The notes: generated by a model not told the origin, from the letters alone. 64,000 bases of DNA from Bin95 sp965220855 (GCA_965220855.1 CBDCQY010000001.1:2170001-2234000), one strand, 5' to 3'. Positions 46,002-55,375 are shown, counted from the stretch's first letter. A program made the numbers and translations.

Positions 46002-47720
46002 TCAGGCGCCGACGGCGGCGGCCATGCGGCGGGGATCGGCCCCGCCGGTCAGCGTGCCGCGCGCGCGGTCGGCGTCGATCATGCACACCGACCCCGCCAG
46101 CCAGATTTGCTCCGGCCACCCCTCCACCCGGTGGCCGCGACCGGCGAGCTCCTCGCCGACGGCCGCATCGAGCGCGCCCTCCAGCTTCAGCAGGCCCGGA
46201 TGGTAGTCATGCGGCTCGAAGGAGGAGGGGAAGCTGTAGCTCGCCCAGCGCGGCGCGGACACCGCGCTCTGGGCCGACATGCCATGGACCGCCAGATTGA
46301 CCAGGCATTGCGCCATGGCCTGGGTCTGCACGTCGCCGCCGGGCGTGCCGAAGGGCAGGAAACGCCGCCCGTCCTTTACGGCGATCGCCGGATTGGGCGT
46401 GAGCCGCGGCCGCTTGCCGGGCGCGAGCGCCGAGGGATGCGCGGGGTCGGTCCAGGACTGGCAGCCGCGCGACGAGATGGCGAGGCCGACGCCGGGGGCC
46501 ACCGTGCCGCCATAGGAGCCGTCCGAGGGCGTGGCCGAGAACACATTGCCCTCGCCATCGACCGCGCAGACATAGGAGGTGTCGAGCGCCGCCGCCGCGA
46601 GAGGCCCGGACGCCGGCGCGGGGCCGGACGAGGCTTTGGGCCGCGCGCCCGCATCGCCCGCCGCCGGCATTTCCGGCATGGCGCGGCGCATGTCGATCCG
46701 GGCCAGCCGCCCGGCCGCATAGGCCGGGGAGGCGAGCGCGTCGATGGGCACATCGACGAAGCGCGGGTCGCCGAGCCAGGCGTCGCGGTCCGCCATGGCG
46801 AGCTTCACCGCCTCGACGCCCAGATGCACCGCGTCGGCGCTGTTATGGCCGAGCGCCGCCAGGTCGCGTTGCTCCAGCATGTGCAGCAGCTGCACCAGCG
46901 CCGGCCCCTGGCACCAGGGCCCGCAGGCGTGAACCTGCCAGTCGCCGAAGCGCCCGGTCACCGGCTCCTCCACGCCGACGCGGAAACCGGCCAGGTCCTC
47001 GCGCGTCATCCAGCCGCCCTCGGCCGCCTGCCATTCGGCGATGCGCCGGGCGACATCGCCCTTGTAGAAGGCGTCGCGGGCGGCGGCGAGGCCGGCGAGG
47101 CGCCCGCCACGGCGCGCGGCCGCGGCTTCCTCATCCGCCAGATATTGCAGGGTCGCCGCCGCTTCCTTCTGGAAGAACAGCTCGCCGACCCGGGGCGGGC
47201 GCCCGTCCGGCAGGAAGATCGCCGCCGTATCCGGCGCGGCGCGATATTCGGCCTCGTGGCTGGCGATGACCTCCGCCATCAGCGGATACATCGGGAAGCC
47301 CTCGCGGGCGTAGCGGATCGCCGCCGCCGCAACCTCGCCGAAGCTCATCCGTCCCCAGAGCTCCAGCGCGGTGATCCAGGCGTCCGGGGCCGCCGGCACC
47401 ACGGTGCGCAGCACGCCGTTCGGGATCGCGCCCTCATGCTCGCGGCGAAAACGCTCGATGTCGGCCGCCTTCGGCCACCAGCCGAGGCCCGAGATGGTGG
47501 TGACTTTCTGCGTCTTCGCGTCCAGCACCACGATCGGCGCGACGCCGGCCACGCTCACCAGGTCGCTTTCCAGGATGCCGAGCGCCAGCCCGCCCGCGAC
47601 GCCGGCGTCGATGGCGTTGCCGCCGGCCTCCAGGATCGAGAAAGCGGCGCTCGCCGCCAGTTGGTGCCCGGCGACCGCCATATGGCGGGTGGAGACGATT
47701 TCGGCCCGTTCGCTCGGCAT
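46002..47720 (-). CDS. Gamma-glutamyltransferase-family Ntn hydrolase
   Basis: A 572-residue self-processing amidohydrolase. The N-terminal part has HQLAASAAFSILEAGGNAIDAGVA, and the processing site with nucleophile Thr lies in ALDTSYVCAVDGEGNVFSATPS, about residue 385, dividing large and small subunits; FGTPGGDVQTQAMAQ is the conserved glycine loop of the small subunit. There is no signal peptide, unlike classical periplasmic GGT, so it is probably cytoplasmic; cephalosporin acylase-like or other gamma-glutamyl substrates are possible. It is divergent from the M24-like gene. Confidence 0.83.
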   Translation of the reverse strand: MPSERAEIVSTRHMAVAGHQLAASAAFSILEAGGNAIDAGVAGGLALGILESDLVSVAGVAPIVVLDAKTQKVTTISGLGWWPKAADIERFRREHEGAIPNGVLRTVVPAAPDAWITALELWGRMSFGEVAAAAIRYAREGFPMYPLMAEVIASHEAEYRAAPDTAAIFLPDGRPPRVGELFFQKEAAATLQYLADEEAAAARRGGRLAGLAAARDAFYKGDVARRIAEWQAAEGGWMTREDLAGFRVGVEEPVTGRFGDWQVHACGPWCQGPALVQLLHMLEQRDLAALGHNSADAVHLGVEAVKLAMADRDAWLGDPRFVDVPIDALASPAYAAGRLARIDMRRAMPEMPAAGDAGARPKASSGPAPASGPLAAAALDTSYVCAVDGEGNVFSATPSDGSYGGTVAPGVGLAISSRGCQSWTDPAHPSALAPGKRPRLTPNPAIAVKDGRRFLPFGTPGGDVQTQAMAQCLVNLAVHGMSAQSAVSAPRWASYSFPSSFEPHDYHPGLLKLEGALDAAVGEELAGRGHRVEGWPEQIWLAGSVCMIDADRARGTLTGGADPRRMAAAVGA

Positions 47721-47804
47721 GGCGTGCTGGCTCCTGTCTGTTGTCCCGACGGCCTGTCGCGCCCATGATGCGCGAGGAGCCGGCGGAAAGCGAGGGAGCG
47801 CGTC

Positions 47805-48956
47805 ATGGGGCTGCATTTCACCGAGGCGGAGTTCGCCGCGCGCCAGCGGGCGGCCGCCGCCAGGGTCGCCGAGGCGGGGCTCGACGGGCTGCTGCTCTTC
47901 AAGCAGGAGAGCATGTATTACCTGACCGGCTACGACACGTTCGGCTTCTGCTTCTTCCAGTGCCTCTGGCTCGGCGCGGACGGCCGCCTGGCGCTGCTGA
48001 CCCGCGCCCCGGACAAGCGCCAGGCCGAGTTCACCTCCGTGATCCGGGACATCCGCGTCTGGCCCGACGGGGCGGATGCGCGACCGGAGCTCGAACTGAA
48101 GGCGATGCTGGCGGAGTTCGGCGCGGGCGGCGGGCGTCTCGGCGTCGAGTGGCAGGCCTACGGGCTGCCGGCCGCGCTCGGCTTCCGCCTGCGCGACGCG
48201 CTGGAAGGCTTCGCGCGCCTGGAGGACGCCTCCGGCCTGGTGGACGGTCTGCGCATGATCAAGAGCCCGGCGGAGCTCGCCCATGTGCGCAAGGCGGGCG
48301 AGCTCGCCGACCGGGCCTGGGACGAGGCCGTGCGGCTCGCCCGGCCGGGCGCCTTCGAGGGCGACATCCTGGCGGGGATGCAGGGCGCGGTCTGGCGGGC
48401 GGGCGGCGACGATCCGGCCAACGAGTTCATCATCGGCTCGGGTCCGGGCGCCCTCATGTGCCGCTATTACAGCGGCCGGCGGCATCTGGACGCCGACGAC
48501 CAGCTGACGCTCGAATTCGCCGGAACCTGGCGCCACTACCATGCCTGCCTGATGCGCACGATCCGCATCGGCCCGCCGCCGCCGCGCCAGCGTCTCCTGC
48601 ACAATGCGGCGGTCGAAGCGCTGGCCGCCTGCCGCGATGCGCTCCGCCCCGGCCGCCCGGTGGGCGAGGTGTTCGACGCCCATGCCCGCGTGCTGGACGC
48701 CCATGGGCTGGAGGCGCACCGGATGCACGCCTGCGGCTATTCGCTGGGCGCTACCTTCGCGCCGGTGTGGATGGACCCGCCGATGTTCTACAAGGGCAAC
48801 CCCCTGCCGGCCGCGCCCGGCATGGTGTTCTTCATCCACATCATCGTCTTCGACAGCGAGTCCGGTCTCGCCGGCACCTCCGGGGCCACCGTCGCCGTGA
48901 CCGAAACCGGCAACGAGCCGGTGACGCACGCCAGCACCGACCTGGTGGTCAATTAG
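47805..48956 (+). CDS. M24-fold (creatinase/aminopeptidase P-like) protein without the standard metal ligands
   Basis: The 383-residue protein has the creatinase N-terminal domain (about 10-145; GLDGLLLFKQESMYYLTGYD) and the pita-bread C-terminal domain. At the five metal-ligand positions of M24 peptidases the residues differ: DxG is Glu237-Phe-Ala, the Asp before RT is Cys248, the HG of HGxG is not found (HACGYSLG), and the Glu of the EP motif appears as His345. This suggests a creatinase- or DoeA-like hydrolase, or another non-peptidase role. It starts 84 bases from the divergent gamma-glutamyltransferase-family gene. Confidence 0.8.
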   Translation: MGLHFTEAEFAARQRAAAARVAEAGLDGLLLFKQESMYYLTGYDTFGFCFFQCLWLGADGRLALLTRAPDKRQAEFTSVIRDIRVWPDGADARPELELKAMLAEFGAGGGRLGVEWQAYGLPAALGFRLRDALEGFARLEDASGLVDGLRMIKSPAELAHVRKAGELADRAWDEAVRLARPGAFEGDILAGMQGAVWRAGGDDPANEFIIGSGPGALMCRYYSGRRHLDADDQLTLEFAGTWRHYHACLMRTIRIGPPPPRQRLLHNAAVEALAACRDALRPGRPVGEVFDAHARVLDAHGLEAHRMHACGYSLGATFAPVWMDPPMFYKGNPLPAAPGMVFFIHIIVFDSESGLAGTSGATVAVTETGNEPVTHASTDLVVN

Positions 48957-48986
48957 CGCGGCCGGGCGGTCTTCGATTTGCAGGTC

Positions 48987-49556
48987 ATGCGGCCTATGCT
49001 GGCGGTCATGCAGACCCGTCTGAAAGCCGCGCTCGCCGTCCAGGGCACCCTGATGCTGGCCGCCGGACCCGCGCTGGCGGCCACGTCCTGGGACAAGCTG
49101 CTCTGCATGGCCGGCGGCGGCGCGCCGTCCGCCAATGTGGTTCATTGCACGGCCGCGCTCGAGGGCGGGCTGTTCGAGACGCCGGTGGAGCGCGCGCGCG
49201 GCCTCTTCAAGCGGGGCACAGCCTGGATCGAGACCGGGGCCTATGCCGACGCCATCGCCGATTTCGACGAGGCGCTGCGGCTTCGCCCCGACTATGGCGA
49301 GGCGTTCCACAATCGCGGCGTCGCCAAATGGCGCGCGGGCGACCTGGATGGCGCGCTCGCCGATTTCGACGAGAGCATCGCGCTCGGCCAGGTGGAGCTG
49401 TGGCGGGCCTACAAGGTGCGCGGCGACCTGAAGGCGGAGCTGGACCGGCTGGACGAGGCGATCGCCGACTATCGCCGCTCGCTCGCCATCCGCCCCGACT
49501 GGGACTACGCCCTGAAGGCGCTCCGCCGCGCCATGGTGCGCAAGCAGGGGGGCTGA
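48987..49556 (+). CDS. Secreted TPR-repeat protein
   Basis: The product has a signal peptide (RLKAALAVQGTLMLAAGPALA, cleavage after it), then TPR units at about 70-105 and 106-138 (GAYADAIADFDEALRLRPDYGEAFHNRGVAK spans one) and a third near 150-180. It is probably periplasmic. ATGs at 48987, 48996 and 49008 are all in frame; none has a strong ribosome site, and 49008 gives the most compact signal peptide. Confidence 0.75.
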   Translation: MRPMLAVMQTRLKAALAVQGTLMLAAGPALAATSWDKLLCMAGGGAPSANVVHCTAALEGGLFETPVERARGLFKRGTAWIETGAYADAIADFDEALRLRPDYGEAFHNRGVAKWRAGDLDGALADFDESIALGQVELWRAYKVRGDLKAELDRLDEAIADYRRSLAIRPDWDYALKALRRAMVRKQGG

Positions 49557-49563
49557 GCCGGCC

Positions 49564-50127
49564 TCAGCGATTGGCCCCCGGCGTCCAGAGCACATCCGTC
49601 GCGCCCTTGTCGTTGGCGGTGCGGGCGGCGACGAAGAGGTGGTCGGAGAGGCGGTTGATATAGCGCAGCGCCGCCGGATTGACCGGCTCCTCGCGGGCGA
49701 GCGCCGTCATGGCGCGTTCTGCGCGCCGGGCGGTCGTGCGGGCCAGGTGGAGCGCGGCCGCGGCGGGGGAGCCGCCCGGCAGCACGAAGGAGTTGAGCGG
49801 CGCGAGGTCGGCGTTGAGCGCGTCGATCTCGGCCTCCAGGCGCTCGGTCTGCTGCGGGACCATGCGCAGCGCGCCCGAGCGGCGCTCGCCGCCCTCCGGC
49901 GTGCAGAGGTCCGCGCCCAGGTCGAACAGGTCGTTCTGGATGCGCGCCAGCATGGCGTCGAGCGCATCGCTCGTATGCTGGCGAGCGAGGCCGATGCAGG
50001 CGTTGGTCTCGTCCACCGCGCCGAAGGCCTCCACCCGCAGGCAGTCCTTGGCCACGCGCGCGCCATTGCCGAGCGAGGTCTCGCCGCCGTCGCCGCCGCG
50101 CGTGTAGATCTTCGTCAGCCGCACCAT
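49564..50127 (-). CDS. ATP:cob(I)alamin adenosyltransferase (PduO type)
   Basis: Makes adenosylcobalamin. The 187-residue protein has the PduO/MMAB signatures: MVRLTKIYTRGGDGGETSLG (ATP loop), VEAFGAVDETNACIGLAR, IQNDLFDLGADLCTPE, and the C-terminal NRLSDHLFVAAR with the conserved Arg/Asp. It provides the coenzyme for methylmalonyl-CoA mutase or similar enzymes outside this window and indicates that cobalamin is used beyond methionine synthase. Its ATG overlaps the stop of the HIG1-like gene by one base. Confidence 0.9.
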   Translation of the reverse strand: MVRLTKIYTRGGDGGETSLGNGARVAKDCLRVEAFGAVDETNACIGLARQHTSDALDAMLARIQNDLFDLGADLCTPEGGERRSGALRMVPQQTERLEAEIDALNADLAPLNSFVLPGGSPAAAALHLARTTARRAERAMTALAREEPVNPAALRYINRLSDHLFVAARTANDKGATDVLWTPGANR

Positions 50128-50312
50128 CAGGAAGCGGCCAGCAAGGCCAGGGCCGCGATCAGCAGGATGGCGAGGAACTGCAGGCCGACCCGGAGCTGCA
50201 TCAGGCGGTTGCCGTATTTGCGGTTGAACTCCCCGCCGCGCATCATCGAGAAGACGCCGACGAACAGCACCAGCGCCACGGCCCCCACAAGCACCGGAAT
50301 CAGAAACGACAT
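50127..50312 (-). CDS. HIG1-domain twin transmembrane small protein
   Basis: A 61-residue protein with two hydrophobic helices (about 4-22 and 43-60) separated by the conserved polar loop RGGEFNRKYGNRLMQLRVGLQ, the HIG_1 pattern. Mitochondrial relatives attach to respiratory complexes; the bacterial role is unproven. Pairing with the PduO-type adenosyltransferase gene is commonly seen in alphaproteobacteria. Confidence 0.82.
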   Translation of the reverse strand: MSFLIPVLVGAVALVLFVGVFSMMRGGEFNRKYGNRLMQLRVGLQFLAILLIAALALLAAS

Positions 50313-50327
50313 GATGGACGGACCTCC

Positions 50328-50633
50328 CTAATTCGCCGGTCCCGCCGGCGGCCGGGTGCGTTCGATCAACTCCGCGAGCGCCGCCATCGCTTCCTTATGC
50401 CGACTGGCTTCGGCCTGCATGACTTCCTTGTGCCGGCGGATGTCCGCGTCGCGCCATTCCTCGAGGCGCCTCGCCGCTTCCTGGCGATCCCGGGCGCGTT
50501 CGTCGGAAGACCGGCGCATTTCCCCGATGCCGCGCCACACCAGCAGGCAGGTGGCGGAGCCGATGACGACGGTCATGACCGTAGCACCGGCGATAACGAC
50601 GGTGGCCCAGGCGGTCATCAGAACAGGATCCAT
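50328..50633 (-). CDS. Small membrane-anchored coiled-coil protein
   Basis: A 101-residue protein with one transmembrane helix (about 8-34; TVVIAGATVMTVVIGSATCL) followed by a highly charged coiled coil (about 40-95) rich in Arg, Glu and Lys, with a repeated RRHKEVMQAEASRHKEAMA. ATG 50633 follows GGGGAGAA. Nothing known is matched. It may be anchored to the inner membrane and bind a partner through the coil. It is 15 bases upstream of the HIG1-like gene. Confidence 0.68.
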   Translation of the reverse strand: MDPVLMTAWATVVIAGATVMTVVIGSATCLLVWRGIGEMRRSSDERARDRQEAARRLEEWRDADIRRHKEVMQAEASRHKEAMAALAELIERTRPPAGPAN

Positions 50634-50702
50634 CTCAATTCTCCCCGGCGCCGCACATGGCGCCTCATTGCAGATGCAAACTAGCTTGCCGGTCGCGGCC
50701 CG

Positions 50703-51887
50703 TCAAATGGCGACGGTTTCCTCGGCAAGCGCCGCTTCGGCGTCATAGCCATAGATCCAGATCTGGCCGGGCGGGAAGCCGTCCCGGTACGCCGCCCGGT
50801 CGCGGGCGAGCTTGGCGTTGCGCGCCGCCACCTCGGCCGGGTCGGCGAGCAGGCAGTGGCGCTCGACCGCTCGGGACCAGGCCTGCACCCGGTTGGCGCG
50901 CTCGCGCCGCAGCGCCTCGTAGCGCCGCAACCCGGCCTCGTCCGGCTGCTCCGCGAGGCAGCCGGCCAGCACCCAGGCGTCTTCCAGGCTCATCGCCGCG
51001 CCCTGGGCGTGATAGGGCATCATGGCGTGCGCGGCGTCGCCCAGCAGCGTCACCGTCCCGCGCGTCCAGGCGGGCAGCCCCTCGCGGTCGAACAGCGCCC
51101 ATTCATGCACGGTCTCCGTGCGCTCCACCATGGCGCGCACCGTCTCCGGGAAGGGCGCCATGGCCGCAAGCGCGTCCTCGACGCGGCCGAGCCTCGACCA
51201 GGATTCCGGCGTCTCGCGGTCGCTGCGGGCGATGGCGATCCAGTTCATCTGCCGTCCGCCCGAAACCCAGTAGCGCACCATGCAGGCGTCCGGCCCCCAC
51301 CAGACGCCCGACTCGCGCGGGATGTCGAGTTCGGCCAGCCGCTCCGCCGGCGCCAGCGCCCGCCAGGCGACCGAGCCGGAATCGCGCGCCGCATCGGCGC
51401 CGAAGAGATGCCGGCGCAGCCGGCTGTGGATGCCGTCCGCGCCGATGACGATATCGGCCTCCACCGTCTCGCCGTCCGCGAGCGTGAGCCGCCCGCCGTC
51501 GATGGCGACGACCTCCGCCCCGAGCCGCAGCCGGCCGGGCGGCTGGCGGCGGAGCAGGCCGTCCAGCAGGTCGGCGCGGTGGGCGTGATAGTAGGGAAAG
51601 CCGAAGGCCTCGCGCGCGGCCCGGCCGAGCGGGGCCTCGACCAGCGGGCGGCCCTCATGGTCGCGGATCGCGAGGCGTTCCGGCTCGACGGCCCAGCGCG
51701 CCAGATCGTCCGCCAGCCCGAACCGGTGCAGGATGCGGGTGGCGTTGGGGCTGAGCTGGATGCCCGCGCCGACCGCCTCGATGCGCGGCGCCTGCTCCAG
51801 CACCAGCGCCTCCACGCCGCGCGCCGCCAGCGCCAGCGACGCCGCCAGCCCGCCGATGCCGCCGCCGACGATGACGATGCGCGTCAT
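50703..51887 (-). CDS. FAD-dependent aromatic monooxygenase (salicylate/3-hydroxybenzoate hydroxylase-like)
   Basis: A 394-residue group A flavoprotein hydroxylase. The FAD Rossmann motif is IVGGGIGGLAASLALAARG at 4-24; the DG motif is VIGADGIHSRLRRHLFG; and the second FAD motif is VTLLGDAAHAMMPYHAQGAAMSLEDA. It probably uses NAD(P)H to hydroxylate a monohydroxy-aromatic acid, but the substrate cannot be read. It lies 28 bases downstream of the acyl-CoA dehydrogenase gene on the same strand. Confidence 0.86.
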   Translation of the reverse strand: MTRIVIVGGGIGGLAASLALAARGVEALVLEQAPRIEAVGAGIQLSPNATRILHRFGLADDLARWAVEPERLAIRDHEGRPLVEAPLGRAAREAFGFPYYHAHRADLLDGLLRRQPPGRLRLGAEVVAIDGGRLTLADGETVEADIVIGADGIHSRLRRHLFGADAARDSGSVAWRALAPAERLAELDIPRESGVWWGPDACMVRYWVSGGRQMNWIAIARSDRETPESWSRLGRVEDALAAMAPFPETVRAMVERTETVHEWALFDREGLPAWTRGTVTLLGDAAHAMMPYHAQGAAMSLEDAWVLAGCLAEQPDEAGLRRYEALRRERANRVQAWSRAVERHCLLADPAEVAARNAKLARDRAAYRDGFPPGQIWIYGYDAEAALAEETVAI

Positions 51888-51915
51888 GGCTTCGCTCTCC
51901 CCGGTCCGCCGGCGC

Positions 51916-53547
51916 TCAGTTGCGCCGGTCCAGCAGGCCGCGGGCGATCACCTGGGCCTGGATTTCCGCCGCGCCCTCGAAAATGTTGAGAATGCGCGCA
52001 TCGCAGAGAATGCGCCCGACCTCATATTCCTGCGCGTAGCCATTGCCGCCATGCACCTGCACGGCGTTGTCGGCGCTGGACCAGGCGGCGCGGGCGGCGA
52101 GCAGCTTGGCCATGCCGGCCTCGATATCCGAGCGCCGCCCGGCGTCCTTCTCGCGCGCAGCGAAATAGGCCAGCTGCCGGGCGATCTGCGTCTCGACCGC
52201 CATCCAGGCGATCTTGCCGGCGACGCGTGGAAAGCCGAGGATCGCCTTGCCGAATTGCCGGCGTCCGGCGGCGTAGTCGAGCGCAAGCTCCATGGCGCGC
52301 TCGGCGACGCCGACCGAACGCGCGGCGGTCTGGATGCGCGCGCTTTCGAAGGTCGCCATCAGCTGCTTGAAGCCCTGTCCCTCCTCGCCGCCGAGCAGCG
52401 CGTCGGCCTCCAGCTCGAAGCCGTCGAAGCCGATCTCATATTCCTTCATGCCGCGATAGCCCAGCACCGGAATCTCGCCGCCGTCGATGCCGGGGTCGGG
52501 GAAGGGGTCGCCGTCGCTTCCGCGCGTCTTGGGCGCGAGAAACATGGAGAGGCCGCGATAGCCCGGCCGGTCGGGGTCGGTGCGCGCCAGCAGCGTCATC
52601 AGGTCGGCGCGCGCCGCATGGGTGATCCAGGTCTTGGCGCCGCTGACGCGCCAGCCGGCGCCATGGCGCACGGCGCGGGTGCGCACGGCGCCCAGGTCCG
52701 AGCCGACATCGGGCTCGGTGAACACCGCCGTCGGCAGCACCGCGCCGCTGGCGATGCCCGGCAGCCAGCGCTCCTTCTGCGCTTGCGTTCCGCCGCTTCC
52801 GATCAGCTCCGCCGCGATCTCGGAGCGCGTGCCGAGGGAGCCGACGCCGATATAGCCGCGCGAGAGCTCCTCGGTGACGACGCACATCGCCACCTTGCCC
52901 ATGCCGAGCCCGCCCGACGCCTCCGGGATCGTCAGGCCGAACACCCCCATCGCCGCCATCTCCTCGATGACGGCCATCGGGATCAGCTCGTCGCGGCTGT
53001 GCCAGCCATGCGCGGGAGGAACGATGCGCTCGTCGGCAAAGCGGCGGAACTGGTCGCGGACCAGCGTCAGCGACTCGTCCTCCAGCCCGTCCGACGGCCG
53101 CCGCCCCTCGGCCAGATGCGCCGCGATCGCCATGCGCGCATCGTTGCCGTTGCCCTCGGCCATGACGCGGAGCGCCTCGGGGCTGCGCAACTCCGCGCCG
53201 TCGAGGCCGAGATCGGCCGGGCGCAGGATCTCGCCCTGGGAGAGCGCGACGCCGCCCGCCAGCTGGGCCAGATATTCGCCGAAAGCGGCCTGGAGCACGA
53301 GCCGGTCGAGTTCGCCGAGGCCGCCGGCGGCCTCCAGCCGCCCGGCCCAGCCGAGCATCTCGCGCAGGCCCGCGACATAGGTGGCGGTCCAGGCGAAGCC
53401 GTGCGCGGCGAACTGGTCGCGCTCCAGCCGTTCCGGATCGACCCGCCCGCCGGACCGGAGCCGCGCCCCGACGGCGGCGCGGGCGGCTTCGAGATAGCTT
53501 TCGGCGGCGCCGAGCGCATCGCCAAGCAGCGAGAGCGGAAGGGTCAT
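51916..53547 (-). CDS. Acyl-CoA dehydrogenase family protein with an extra N-terminal domain
   Basis: A 543-residue FAD enzyme. Residues 1-150 form an extra helical region, beyond the usual roughly 380-residue ACAD core (about 160-540): LTIPEASGGLGMGKVAMCVVTEELSRGYIGVGS, AVFTEPDVGSDLGAVRTRA, VSGAKTWITHAARADLMTLLARTD, and QVHGGNGYAQEYEVGRILCDARILNIFEGAAEIQ (the usual C-terminal signature). It probably forms the first double bond of an acyl-CoA. It precedes an aromatic monooxygenase in the same direction. Confidence 0.86.
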   Translation of the reverse strand: MTLPLSLLGDALGAAESYLEAARAAVGARLRSGGRVDPERLERDQFAAHGFAWTATYVAGLREMLGWAGRLEAAGGLGELDRLVLQAAFGEYLAQLAGGVALSQGEILRPADLGLDGAELRSPEALRVMAEGNGNDARMAIAAHLAEGRRPSDGLEDESLTLVRDQFRRFADERIVPPAHGWHSRDELIPMAVIEEMAAMGVFGLTIPEASGGLGMGKVAMCVVTEELSRGYIGVGSLGTRSEIAAELIGSGGTQAQKERWLPGIASGAVLPTAVFTEPDVGSDLGAVRTRAVRHGAGWRVSGAKTWITHAARADLMTLLARTDPDRPGYRGLSMFLAPKTRGSDGDPFPDPGIDGGEIPVLGYRGMKEYEIGFDGFELEADALLGGEEGQGFKQLMATFESARIQTAARSVGVAERAMELALDYAAGRRQFGKAILGFPRVAGKIAWMAVETQIARQLAYFAAREKDAGRRSDIEAGMAKLLAARAAWSSADNAVQVHGGNGYAQEYEVGRILCDARILNIFEGAAEIQAQVIARGLLDRRN

Positions 53548-53733
53548 CGGCCTGTCCGACGGAGCTTGCGGAAAAGCCCAACTTAGCCCGCATCTCTTGC
53601 GATGGGTAGGCGCTGTAACTCGTACGGAAACTCACTGACGACTTGGCGCCATCGGATTGCGCTCTCTCGCCGCCATCCTTCACGCTCAACCTACGCTATC
53701 ATTCCTTGTGGGCATCGGACCGAAGGAGAGACC

Positions 53734-54603
53734 ATGAGGATCGGGGTGGCGTTTCCGACTACGGAGATCGGGGTCGAGCCTGGCGTCATTCGGGATTTCG
53801 CCGGGGAGATCGAGGCGCTCGGCTACGATCACATCACCTGCATCGACCATGTGATGCAGGAGGCCGCCAACGGGGCCGAGGACTGGCGGGCCTATTACAC
53901 GCTCGACAACATGTTCCACGAGCCGTTGACGCTGTTCGGCTTCCTCGCCTCAGCGACCCGCCGGATCGAGCTCGCCACCGCCATCCTCATCCTGCCGCAG
54001 CGCCAGACCGCGCTGGTCGCCAAGCAGGCGGCCGAGATCGATCTGCTCTCCGAGGGGCGCCTGCGGCTCGGCGTCGGCATCGGCTGGAACGCGATGGAGT
54101 TCGACGCGCTCGGCCAGCCCTTTCGCAATCGCGCCCGGCGCATGGAGGAGCAGATCGCCTATCTGCGCCGGCTGTGGACCGAGCCCGCCGGCAGCTTCTC
54201 CGGCGCCTGGCACCGCCATGAGCGGGCGGGCATCAACCCGCTGCCGCGCCAGCGCCCGATCCCGATCTGGATCGGCGCCTTCGAGGACCCCGCGATCGAG
54301 CGCGCCGGGCGCCTGGGCGACGGCTGGTTCGCCAATCCGCGCGTCGGCCCCGGCAACGAGATGGCCCGGCAGATCGCGCTCGCCCAGCGCGCCGCCGAAC
54401 AGGCGGGCCGCGACCCCGCCCGGCTCGGCATCGACGCCACCATCCATCTCGGCGACCGCAGCCCCGAGGACGCCGCCGGCGAACTCGCGCGCTGGCAGGC
54501 GCTCGGGGCCAGCCATGTCACCGTGCGCAGCATGTATTCCGGCCTGCAAACGCCGGAAGAGCATCTGGAGGCGTTTCGCCGCTTCCGGCGCGCCATGGGC
54601 TGA
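53734..54603 (+). CDS. LLM-class (luciferase-like) flavin/F420-dependent oxidoreductase
   Basis: A 289-residue TIM-barrel flavoenzyme: MRIGVAFPTTEIGVEPGVIRDFAGEIEALGYDHITCIDHVM, TRRIELATAILILPQRQTALVAKQAAEIDLLSEGRLRLGVGIGWNAMEF, and PIPIWIGAFEDPAIERAGRLGDGWFA are the family core. The cofactor may be FMN or F420; F420-dependent members have the same look. ATG 53734 follows AAGGAGAG. It is divergent from the acyl-CoA dehydrogenase over 186 bases, in which I see a TATCAT box (53697) but no convincing -35. Confidence 0.83.
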   Translation: MRIGVAFPTTEIGVEPGVIRDFAGEIEALGYDHITCIDHVMQEAANGAEDWRAYYTLDNMFHEPLTLFGFLASATRRIELATAILILPQRQTALVAKQAAEIDLLSEGRLRLGVGIGWNAMEFDALGQPFRNRARRMEEQIAYLRRLWTEPAGSFSGAWHRHERAGINPLPRQRPIPIWIGAFEDPAIERAGRLGDGWFANPRVGPGNEMARQIALAQRAAEQAGRDPARLGIDATIHLGDRSPEDAAGELARWQALGASHVTVRSMYSGLQTPEEHLEAFRRFRRAMG

Positions 54604-54619
54604 CGGCGCCGGCCGGCCC

Positions 54620-55282
54620 TCACTCGGCCGCGACGACCTCCGGCAGCGTCACGCCGGTGCCGCCCAGCCCGCAATAGCCGTAAGGAACCTTGGCGAGATA
54701 TTGCTGATGGTAGTCCTCGGCGTAGTAGAAGGCGGGCGCGTCCAGGATCTCCGTCGTCACCGCGCCGTAGCCGGCCTGGGCGAGCGCTCTGGCGAAGCGG
54801 GCCTTCGAGGCCTCCGCCGCCGCGCGCTGGGCCTCGGAATAGACATAGATTCCGGAGCGATATTGCGTGCCGACATCGTTGCCCTGGCGCATGCCCTGGG
54901 TCGGGTCGTGCGACTCCCAGAAGAGCTTCAGCAGCGCGTCATAGCCGACGCGGGCGGGGTCGAACACCGCCAGCACCACCTCATTGTGGCCGGTGCGCCC
55001 GGAGCAGACATCCTCATAGCTCGGATTGGCGGTATAGCCGCCGGCATAGCCGACCGCCGTGGTCCACACGCCCGGCAGCTCCCAGAACTTGCGCTCCGCG
55101 CCCCAGAAGCAGCCGAGGCCGAACAGCGCGCGCTCCATGCCTTCCGGGAAGGGCGGCGTCATCGGCGCGCCGTTCACGAAATGCTGCGGCGGCACGGCCA
55201 CAGGGCGCTCGCGATCCGGCAGCGCTTCGGCCGGGTCGATCATCCGGGTCTTCTTCAGCAGCTGGGGCAGAAACTGGAACAT
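54620..55282 (-). CDS. msrA: Peptide-methionine (S)-S-oxide reductase
   Basis: Repairs oxidised methionine. The 220-residue product has the catalytic GLGCFWGAERKF (nucleophile Cys at about residue 58), VGYAGGYTANPSYEDVCSGRTGHNEVV, and the substrate-pocket YHQQYL. The C-terminal YGYCGLGGTGV Cys is the recycling Cys. The N-terminal about 40 residues are an extension before the core. Confidence 0.92.
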   Translation of the reverse strand: MFQFLPQLLKKTRMIDPAEALPDRERPVAVPPQHFVNGAPMTPPFPEGMERALFGLGCFWGAERKFWELPGVWTTAVGYAGGYTANPSYEDVCSGRTGHNEVVLAVFDPARVGYDALLKLFWESHDPTQGMRQGNDVGTQYRSGIYVYSEAQRAAAEASKARFARALAQAGYGAVTTEILDAPAFYYAEDYHQQYLAKVPYGYCGLGGTGVTLPEVVAAE

Positions 55283-55375
55283 CGCTCGGGGCCTCCCATG
55301 CGTCCTGACGGCGCGCGGCCACGCTACAGCCTCGGCCCGCCCGGCCGCAAGCCTCGAACGCGGCGCGATAACGGC

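Noticed and set aside
46002..49595. Continuous minus-strand open frame of nearly 1,200 residues
   Set aside because: Only the part up to 47720 has gamma-glutamyltransferase sequence. The rest lies antisense to the M24-like and TPR genes and has shadow composition.
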